7,880 nucleotides of DNA from Chloroflexota bacterium (GTDB lineage: Bacteria; Chloroflexota; Limnocylindria; Limnocylindrales; CSP1-4). Where the stretch lies: NCBI GenBank assembly GCA_005881055.1, contig VBHW01000085.1:1-7880 (forward strand), read 5' to 3'. Within the stretch, counting starts at the first letter, position 1; the number at the start of each line of letters is the position of its first letter. Below the pieces are notes generated by a model that saw nothing but the letters and a program-made list of their open reading frames with translations, had not been told where the DNA came from and ran no database searches. The translations under genes and the position numbers were made by a program. Shown here one piece after another: positions 1-4,492 of the stretch.

Positions 1-208
1 CGATGTCGTCGAGCCGGGTCGGACGGCCGCGCTCCACGCGAGCGACGAGATGGAGCACCCGGGCGGTCGAGAAGGGATCGCCGGATTCGGCGATCGTCGG
101 CGGTCGGAGGTCTTCAAGCGAGGGGGCGTCGGGCAGCCCGGCCGGGGCATCGCGCAGGGCGATGGTGCCGGGCGCGCCGGGACGGCTGACGGTCTCGGTC
201 GTGGGCAT
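1..208 (-). CDS. N-terminal part of an unrecognised protein, cut by the left window edge
   Basis: I do not recognise this gene. An open minus-strand frame begins at the ATG at 208-206 and stays open for 69 codons to the window edge. The first 45 or so residues are rich in Pro and Ala, of low complexity and probably disordered. From about residue 46 a likely helical, charged segment begins (DPFSTARVLHLVARVERGRP). A GGAG abuts the ATG and an AGGA lies further upstream, so the start is plausible but not certain. The gene diverges from the SirB1-like gene across 62 bp, so the two probably share a control region. No domain can be assigned from this fragment. Reality as a gene is supported by the lack of stops and by the absence of a better overlapping frame. 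Confidence 0.55.
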   Translation of the reverse strand, partial: MPTTETVSRPGAPGTIALRDAPAGLPDAPSLEDLRPPTIAESGDPFSTARVLHLVARVERGRPTRLDDI

Positions 209-238
209 CTCCGACCTGCTTCCTGGAATTGAGCGGCG

Positions 239-264
239 AGGATAGCACGATCTCGCTGTAGGAT
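239..264. promoter_or_regulatory. Candidate divergent promoter elements between the two leftmost genes
   Basis: The 62-bp gap between divergent starts has two weak -10-like hexamers. TAGGAT at 259-264 (plus strand, preceded by TG) would give an almost leaderless message for the gene at 271. TATCCT on the minus strand (239-244, preceded by TGC) resembles an extended -10 for the leftmost gene. Neither has a convincing -35 at normal spacing. This is motif matching only. Confidence 0.25.
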
Positions 265-270
265 CGGAGG

Positions 271-1104
271 ATGCTTCCGACCGAGGAGGCCCGTGCCGCC
301 AACCGCGCCCGGTTCGCCCGTCTCGTGGCCCGTCCGGAGCCGGAAATCGACCTCGCCCTCGGTGCGCTGCTCATTGCGGCCGACGGCCGGCCGGGCCTCG
401 CGTTCGAGCCGACGCTGGCGGCACTCGACCGGCTCGCCGAGCGGACGCGGATCCGGCTCGACCGCGACGATCCGCAAGAGACTGTCCTCGCCCGGCTCCA
501 CGACGTGCTCTTCCGCGAGGCCGGGTTCCGGGGGCCGAGAGCGGCCGAGTATCCGGACGCCGGGAACAGCCTGCTCGACCGGGTGGTCGAGCGGCGGGTG
601 GGCCTGCCGATCAGCATCGCGGTCGTCGAGCTCGAGGTCGCCTGGCGGATCGGGCTCGCCCTCTACGGGATCGGCATGCCGGGCCACTTCGTCGTCGGCG
701 CACCCGACGGGACGATCGTCGACCCGACGACCGGCCGGGTCCTCACGCCGGACGACTGCCAGGCGCTCCTCCGCCGCGCCGTCGGCGAGCGGGTGCTGTT
801 CCATTCGTCGATGCTCCGACCGACCGGCCGCCGCGAGATCCTCACGAGGGTCCTGCGCAACCTGCGGGTCGCGCGGTTGGCCGATCGGGACTGGACGGCG
901 GCGCTGGGCGTCGTCGAGCTCCTGTCGGTGATCGAGCCGGTCAATCCCGACCACGGCCGCGACCGGGGCGTGCTCCTCGGGCGGATGGGCCGGTTCAGCG
1001 AGGCGATCCGGCTCCTCGGCGGCTACCTCGAGGACCGCCCGGACGGCTCCGACGCCGACGATGTCCGGCAGGTCATCGGGATCTTCCGCGGGAGGCGGAA
1101 CTAG
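271..1104 (+). CDS. SirB1 family transglutaminase-like protein with C-terminal TPR-like region
   Basis: The product has 277 residues. Residues about 25-175 match the SirB1/Transglut_core2 pattern: an NSLLDRVVERRVGLPISIAVVELE block (about 99-122), then a GIGMPGHFVV block (133-142) with the conserved His139, and Asp151 in IVDPTTG. Residues about 190-260 form helical TPR-like repeats (RVLRNLRVARLADRDW, then NPDHGRDRGVLLGRMGRF), the usual family architecture. The family's biochemical role is poorly defined, so no reaction is assigned. The only cysteine is Cys163, C-terminal to His139, so the standard Cys-His-Asp order of active transglutaminases is absent and a non-catalytic or peptide-binding role is possible. 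The ATG is preceded by AGGATCGGAGG. No signal peptide or membrane helix is seen, so it is probably cytosolic. It diverges from the leftmost gene and precedes the S41 peptidase gene by 215 bp. Confidence 0.9.
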   Translation: MLPTEEARAANRARFARLVARPEPEIDLALGALLIAADGRPGLAFEPTLAALDRLAERTRIRLDRDDPQETVLARLHDVLFREAGFRGPRAAEYPDAGNSLLDRVVERRVGLPISIAVVELEVAWRIGLALYGIGMPGHFVVGAPDGTIVDPTTGRVLTPDDCQALLRRAVGERVLFHSSMLRPTGRREILTRVLRNLRVARLADRDWTAALGVVELLSVIEPVNPDHGRDRGVLLGRMGRFSEAIRLLGGYLEDRPDGSDADDVRQVIGIFRGRRN

Positions 1105-1238
1105 CCTCGACGGAACGCCCCCGCCGACCGCGCGGCATCCGGCTCGCCGGCTGGCGGCGCCGGCTGGCATCGATCGCCTGCGTGGCGCATCCTCTCCGAC
1201 ACGACCTCGACCGGTCGGCCCGACCGTCCGTGCAGGAC

Positions 1239-1346
1239 CCTGCGCGACGGCTGCGGCCTGACGGTCCACACACCGCCAATCATTTCACGGGCCTCGCGCC
1301 CGGACACCTGGAGACTGCCGTGGATCCCATCGTCCCGGAGCCCGCC
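1239..1346 (+). repeat. 108-bp exact direct repeat, copy 1 (S41 upstream region and start)
   Basis: All 108 bases recur at 2255-2362, an offset of 1016 bp. This copy looks like the original. It holds the leader with an AT-richer patch (about 1277-1287), a small hairpin (CGGGC/GCCCG, about 1288-1302), a GGAG ribosome-binding site, the GTG start at 1320-1322 and the first nine codons, which continue smoothly into a Pro/Glu-rich N-terminus. The bases on either side differ between the copies, which fixes the limits. Confidence 0.95.
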
Positions 1347-2254
1347 GCTCCCGATCCGGTCGAACCGGAGGAGGGAGCCGGGGGGTCAGCGCCCTCTCCC
1401 GCGACGATCCCCGTTCCGACGCGAACGGTCCCGCCGGCGTGGCCGGGGCTGCGACCGGTCGAGCCGGGGGCTCGCGAGGGGTTCGCCCTGCCCTCCTGGG
1501 CGCTCGAGCCGCCGCGGCGGCGCCGGTTCGGCCTGTCGGCCGCCATCGGCGTCATCCTCGTGCTCGCCTTCGCGGCAGGGATGGCGGTCGACCGCGCCGC
1601 GTACGCCGGTCCGGTCAGTCCGGCCCCGGGGGTGGCGAACGGGCAGGCATCGGAGCCCCCGCAGTTCAAGACCCTGTGGGAGGCGTACGACGCCCTCCGC
1701 CAGCACTACGTCGACCAGTCGGCGCTCGACCCGAGCAAGCTCGCCTACGGGGCGACCCGGGGAATGGTCGACGCCGTGGGCGACACCGGCCACACGCGCT
1801 TCCTGACCCCGGACGAGGTCCGCGCGTCGCATCAGTCGCTCTCGGGCTCGATCACGGGCATCGGCGCCCGGATGAGCCAGGTCGAGGCCCAGTTCGTCAT
1901 CCAGTCGGTCGTGCCCGGCTCGCCCGCCGAGAAGGCCGGCCTGCGGGCCGGCGATGCCGTCCTCGCCGTCGACGGAACGCCGGTAGACGGGAAGACGCTC
2001 GACCAGGTGGTCGCGACGATCCGGGGGCCGGCCGGCACCTCGGTCAAGCTGCAGATCGGCCGGCAGGGATCGTCTCCGTTCGAGATCACGATCGTGCGTG
2101 CCGAGGTCACCGTGCCGGCCATCAGCTGGGCGATGATCCCGGGTACGACGATCGCGGACGTGCGCATCGAGGAGTTCAGCAAGGGCGCGGCGGACGACCT
2201 CAAGGGCGCTCTCGGCGAGGCCGAGAAGGCCGGCGCGACCGGGCTCGTCCTCGA

Positions 2255-2362
2255 CCTGCGCGACGGCTGCGGCCTGACGGTCCACACACCGCCAATCATT
2301 TCACGGGCCTCGCGCCCGGACACCTGGAGACTGCCGTGGATCCCATCGTCCCGGAGCCCGCC
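2255..2362 (+). repeat. 108-bp exact direct repeat, copy 2 (inserted within the S41 coding region)
   Basis: This is identical to 1239-1346. It begins within the Asp-Leu-Arg-Asp codons of the S41 core, where the first ten bases (CCTGCGCGAC) could be native sequence and act as microhomology. It ends immediately before the native coding sequence resumes. It carries a copy of the ribosome-binding site and GTG (2336-2338), but that start is in the wrong frame for the downstream S41 part and meets a stop at 2503. A TGA at 2275-2277 closes the downstream frame on its 5' side. Confidence 0.95.
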
Positions 2363-2364
2363 AG

Positions 2365-2736
2365 CGCGCGTCGAACCTGCCGTTGGCGGTCCTCGTCAAC
2401 CTCGGCACTGCCAGCGCCGCGGAGATCGTGGCCGGCGCGATCCAGGACGCCGGCCGGGGCCAGGTATTCGGGCAGACGACGTTCGGGACCGGGACGGTGC
2501 TGAACGAGTTCGACCTCTCGGACGGCTCGGCCGTGCTCGTCGGCACGGTCGAGTGGCTGACGCCGAACGGCCGCCAGATCTGGCACCACGGGATCAGCCC
2601 GAACCAGGCGGTCGCACTGCCGTCGGGTGCGCGCGTGGTAACGCCGGACGAGCTGAAGTCGAACGGCGCCTCGGCGCTGACGAGCGCGAACGACGCACAG
2701 CTCGCCGCCGCACTGAAAGCCCTCACCGGCCGCTAG
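2365..2736 (+). pseudogene. Catalytic C-terminal fragment of the disrupted S41 peptidase
   Basis: This is about 123 codons in a frame different from the N-terminal part. By alignment with the CtpA/CtpB pattern, the nucleophile is the Ser of GTASAAEIVAG. The position normally holding the catalytic Lys (family TFGKGTVQ) reads TFGTGTVL, so the Lys is Thr and the following Gln is Leu. The stretch ending EWLTPNGRQIWHHGISPNQ is the conserved S41 C-terminal core (family form TPxGxxIxxxGIxPD). No ribosome-binding site or normal start fits this frame. The first possible start is a TTG at 2383, inside a core beta-strand, so independent translation is unlikely. Confidence 0.75.
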
Positions 2737-2749
2737 CCTCAGCTCGTCG

Positions 2750-2780
2750 GGACGGGGGTCCTAGCCCTGGCCCCATGTCC
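2750..2780 (+). terminator. Possible terminator hairpin after the S41 stop codon
   Basis: GGAC and GGGG (2750-2757) pair with CCCC and GTCC (2771-2780) across a two-base bulge, with a loop of about 13 bases. It lies 14 bases after the TAG. There is no T-tract, so termination is uncertain. Confidence 0.3.
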
Positions 2781-2791
2781 GCTCGAACGGT

Positions 2792-2900
2792 TATTCGTGA
2801 GGCGACTGCGGGACGTCCTACCGAGCTCGTACGGCTGACGGCGCCACCGATTTCGTCCTCCCGCGGGCAGAAACCGCGTTCCGTAGTCGCCACGCGAATA
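2792..2900 (+). repeat. 109-bp imperfect inverted repeat: MITE relic or structured RNA
   Basis: The arms at 2792-2815 and 2877-2900 form a 24-position stem with 20 Watson-Crick pairs, three G-T pairs and one A-A mismatch, around a 61-base interior. Both outer ends are TA dinucleotides. Read as TA-flanked, the element is 105 bp (2794-2898) with 22-bp terminal inverted repeats, as for MITEs derived from IS630/Tc1-like elements, which duplicate TA on insertion. Read as RNA, the plus-strand transcript would pair 23 of 24 positions. It lies in the only gene-free stretch over 300 bp (2737-3074), where I see no tRNA, known riboswitch or convincing small gene. Confidence 0.5.
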
Positions 2901-3033
2901 TCTGGCGCTGGCGCCTACTGGTGCGCGTTAAGGCACCTCCCGAAGCGGTGGCCATGACTTTGAGGTAGGGCGACCGCGCGGATGCGGCTGCGGGCCGATG
3001 GAACGCCCGATCCACGGCCCTACGGTGGCCCCA

Positions 3034-3057
3034 GTCGCCGACCAGTCGGACGGCGAC
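3034..3057 (+). promoter_or_regulatory. Hairpin just upstream of the ribosome-binding site of the 70-residue gene
   Basis: GTCGCCG (3034-3040) pairs perfectly with CGGCGAC (3051-3057) around a ten-base loop. It ends five bases before the strong AGGAGG (3062-3067) that serves the ATG at 3075. It could act as a leader-stabilising or translational control element. It does not cover the ribosome-binding site. Confidence 0.35.
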
Positions 3058-3074
3058 ACATAGGAGGGCCACCC

Positions 3075-3287
3075 ATGCACCCCGACATCGCCTACGAGCT
3101 GGCCAAGCTCAGGATCGCCGAGGACCTTCGCACGGCGGAGCGTGAGCGGATGATCCGCCGCGCCGCGCGGAGCCGGAACTCGGGCGCGATCGACGCCGTC
3201 GGTTTCCGCCAGCGTGTCGCGCGCCTCTTCGGCGGCTCCCACCAGTCCGAACTGGACCGACCCCGACCGGCCGGTGCCCAGCCCTGA
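3075..3287 (+). CDS. Small charged hypothetical protein (70 residues)
   Basis: The ATG is chosen for an AGGAGG seven bases upstream. An in-frame extension to 2982 lacks such a site. The product starts MHPDIAYELAKLRIAEDL and forms one long amphipathic, strongly charged helix (about residues 3-33, rich in Arg and Glu). A second short helix follows (about 41-52, VGFRQRVARLF), then a Pro/Arg-rich tail. There is no membrane segment or signal peptide. Small proteins opening with MHPxIAxELA are, from memory, frequent in high-GC actinobacteria and Chloroflexota, but I know no function. The gene is followed after 56 bp by a membrane-protein gene on the same strand, and a hairpin spans its stop codon, which may reduce read-through to that neighbour. 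Confidence 0.75.
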   Translation: MHPDIAYELAKLRIAEDLRTAERERMIRRAARSRNSGAIDAVGFRQRVARLFGGSHQSELDRPRPAGAQP

Positions 3288-3300
3288 CCGCACCGGCCGG
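3267..3300 (+). terminator. Perfect 11-bp hairpin spanning the stop codon of the 70-residue gene
   Basis: CCGGCCGGTGC (3267-3277) pairs base for base with GCACCGGCCGG (3290-3300). The 12-base loop holds the TGA stop (3285-3287). No T-tract follows. It may be a tail-less intrinsic terminator, an mRNA 3'-end stabiliser or an attenuator before the gene at 3344. A ribosome finishing the first gene would melt it. Confidence 0.5.
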
Positions 3301-3343
3301 GCCGGGGCTACCGGTCCGGCGGTTGGTCGAAAGGAGTAGTTCG

Positions 3344-3889
3344 ATGACCACGTCACTGCAGTCAGTCAACACCTCTGGTTCGTCCCTCCGCGTCAAGGCG
3401 GTGGTCGGCGGCGGCATCGTGGCCGCGTGGCTCGTCCTGGGCGGCCTGGCGCTCTCGCGTCAGACGGCACAGACGACCACCCCCGCGATCGAGAACGTCG
3501 CCCCGTTCCGCGCGGCGGACGACTTCGTCAGGGCGCCGGCAGTCCAGCTGGCCCCGTTCCGCCCCGCAGGCTTCTACGCGACGGCGCCGAAGTGGGATGC
3601 CGACAAGTTCCGGGCCGAAGAGCACGCAGCGATCCCGCCCGTGGCCCCGTGGGATGCGGTCAAGTTCCGGGCCGAAGAGCACGCGGCGATCCCGCCGGTC
3701 GAGAAGACCTACTGGGGGCCGCACGCTCCGAAGATCTCGAACCCGTCCGTGGACCTCATGCGCGGGCAGTCCGGGACCAACTCGGTCCTCGAGCCCTACC
3801 GCGACATGTTGTACAGGGCCGAGCGTCGCCACTCCAACGTCCAGGTGCCGTCGTATGGCGGCGGTGGCCGGGGGTTCTACGTCGAGTAG
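3344..3889 (+). CDS. Single-pass membrane protein with a 19-residue tandem repeat, unknown function
   Basis: The ATG at 3344 follows AAAGGAG eight bases upstream. This is preferred over an in-frame TTG at 3323. The product has 181 residues. Residues 1-17 are a Ser/Thr-rich cytoplasmic segment. Residues about 18-38 are one hydrophobic helix (VKAVVGGGIVAAWLVLGGLA), an uncleaved anchor or signal sequence. The remainder is probably extracytoplasmic and includes two near-identical units beginning WDADKFRAEEHAAIPPV (84-102) and WDAVKFRAEEHAAIPPV (103-121), preceded by related APFR motifs at 53 and 70. The C-terminus is Gly-rich and ends GGGGRGFYVE. No enzymatic motif is seen, and I do not recognise a family. 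It is probably the second gene of a unit with the 70-residue gene and is followed by a strong terminator. Confidence 0.8.
   Translation: MTTSLQSVNTSGSSLRVKAVVGGGIVAAWLVLGGLALSRQTAQTTTPAIENVAPFRAADDFVRAPAVQLAPFRPAGFYATAPKWDADKFRAEEHAAIPPVAPWDAVKFRAEEHAAIPPVEKTYWGPHAPKISNPSVDLMRGQSGTNSVLEPYRDMLYRAERRHSNVQVPSYGGGGRGFYVE
3593..3706 (+). repeat. 57-bp tandem duplication within the membrane-protein gene
   Basis: Two in-frame 57-bp units (3593-3649 and 3650-3706) differ at only a few bases over the first 47 or so and then diverge over the last dozen. This indicates a recent duplication of a 19-codon block beginning at Trp. Confidence 0.9.
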
Positions 3890-3910
3890 CGCATCCGGGG
3901 GGTGTCAATG

Positions 3911-3955
3911 CGGACCGGGGAGCTCGCCGAGAGGCGGCTCCCCGGTCCGTTTTCT
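3911..3955 (+). terminator. Strong intrinsic terminator after the membrane-protein gene
   Basis: CGGACCGGGGAGC (3911-3923) pairs perfectly with its complement at 3937-3949. After one unpaired T, an inner CGCC/GGCG stem is capped by a GAGA (GNRA) tetraloop. TTTTCTGTG follows at once. The T-tract lies only on the plus-strand side, so it terminates plus-strand transcription, 22 bp after the TAG, and protects the convergent gene that ends at 3979. Confidence 0.9.
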
Positions 3956-3978
3956 GTGCGTCCTCAGGCGGACGCCGC

Positions 3979-4407
3979 TCAGCCGCCCGTGCCGCCGCCC
4001 GTGTTCGCGGCAGACTTGATGTCGACGGAGTACACCGCGACAGGGATCCGGTCCTGGTCGTCCCTCTCGACACCGATGATGATGTGCTGGATCACCTTGC
4101 CGCTCGCGAGGTTCGCGGCGGCCTCGTCGGCGATGCAGTCGTGGAGCTGTCCCGCGTCGTTAGTCAGCCAGCAGAGCTTGAAGTCCTTGCCGGCATCAAG
4201 CCGGGTGGTTTTGTATCCGGCGTCGACGAGGGCCTTCTTGGCATCGTCGAACTGATCGTCCTGCGGTGCGATGATGAGCTCACCGTCGAACTCGAGGTTG
4301 CTGCCGCCCGCGGCGACAAGGTTCACGCCCGCATCCTTCAGCACCCCCAGGGCCTTCTCGAGGTCGGGCGGGGACAGCTTCGGCACGAATTTCAACTGCT
4401 GATGCAC
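3979..4407 (-). CDS. Hypothetical protein with ACT-like N-terminal pattern (142 residues)
   Basis: The GTG at 4407-4405 is chosen because it is preceded by GGAAGGAGGAG. The longer frame to 4518 would overlap the end of the regulator gene and lacks such a site. Residues about 5-70 alternate strands and helices (LKFVPKL, DLEKALGVLKDAGVNL, ELIIAPQD, FDDAKKALVDAGYKTTRL), resembling the beta-alpha-beta-beta-alpha-beta layout of ACT domains with a Gly-containing turn after the first helix. Residues about 76-132 form a second alpha/beta part (KLCWLTNDAGQLHDCIADEAAA, VIQHIIIGVERDD, IPVAVYSVDI) with Cys79 and Cys91. The tail is Gly-rich. It is soluble, with no signal peptide. It lies 85 bp downstream of the LuxR regulator gene on the same strand. 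ACT domains often bind small ligands, but none can be named here. The domain call is by pattern only. Confidence 0.75.
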   Translation of the reverse strand: MHQQLKFVPKLSPPDLEKALGVLKDAGVNLVAAGGSNLEFDGELIIAPQDDQFDDAKKALVDAGYKTTRLDAGKDFKLCWLTNDAGQLHDCIADEAAANLASGKVIQHIIIGVERDDQDRIPVAVYSVDIKSAANTGGGTGG

Positions 4408-4469
4408 GGTCTCCTCCTTCCCCCCGGAATGCCTCGTTGACTTCGGCGCTCGGCCCTCGCGGAGGCGCC

Positions 4470-4478
4470 ATCCTACAG
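4470..4478 (-). promoter_or_regulatory. Candidate extended -10 upstream of the ACT-like gene
   Basis: Read on the minus strand, CTGTAGGAT lies about 60 bases before the GTG start, in the 85-bp gap after the regulator gene. The identical nine bases occur at 256-264 before the SirB1-like gene. No good -35 is seen. If real, the ACT-like gene has its own promoter rather than depending on read-through. Confidence 0.25.
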
Positions 4479-4492
4479 GCGGCCCGTAGCCC

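Larger units (their letters stand above)
1320..2736 (+). pseudogene. S41 family C-terminal processing peptidase (PDZ protease), disrupted
   Basis: The family consists of periplasmic or extracytoplasmic serine proteases that trim C-termini. The GTG at 1320 is chosen for the GGAG six bases upstream. Residues 1-70 are a Pro/Glu-rich cytoplasmic tail ending in RRRR. Residues 71-90 are one membrane helix. Residues about 115-175 are the S41 N-terminal helical region (ALRQHYVD, DTGHTRFLTPDE). Residues about 178-260 are a PDZ domain (GIGARM, VVPGSPAEKAGLRAGDAVLAVDG). The core then begins (IADVRIEEFS, GLVLDLRD, ending at residue 315, base 2264). The expected NPGG continuation and roughly 40-50 further residues are missing. 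A 108-bp copy of the gene's own 5' region is there instead, and the core resumes in another frame at about 2365 (SNLPLAVLVNLGTASAAEIVAG), ending at 2736. Translation from 1320 would run out of frame to 2957 and give a 545-residue chimera. An assembly error in an intact gene is the main alternative to a true pseudogene. Confidence 0.8.

Noticed and set aside
1146..1170. GCCGGC-containing hairpin after the SirB1-like gene as an intrinsic terminator
   Set aside because: The stem is only 6 bp of a self-complementary hexamer common in GC-rich DNA, and no T-tract follows.
1386..2285. 299-codon minus-strand open frame opposite the S41 gene
   Set aside because: The translation is Arg/Asp-rich with no domain pattern. 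The plus strand has clear PDZ and S41 motifs.
1239..2362. Phase-variation switch by recombination between the 108-bp direct repeats
   Set aside because: Deletion of the 1016 bp between copies would join the start to the wrong frame and remove the PDZ region, so neither state gives a working protease.
2336..2503. Second-copy GTG with its ribosome-binding site as an internal restart for the S41 catalytic part
   Set aside because: It is in a different frame from the catalytic fragment and gives only about 55 missense residues before a stop.
2775..2957. 60-codon open frame beginning at ATG in the intergenic region
   Set aside because: There is no ribosome-binding site, it overlaps the inverted-repeat element, and the translation resembles no protein pattern I know.
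2818..3072. 84-codon minus-strand open frame in the intergenic region
   Set aside because: It is Arg/Ala/Ser-rich low-complexity translation, crosses the inverted repeat, and lacks support for a start.
2737..3074. tRNA or known riboswitch in the gene-free stretch
   Set aside because: No T-arm GTTCGA-type motif with matching acceptor stem was found, and no known riboswitch core was recognised.
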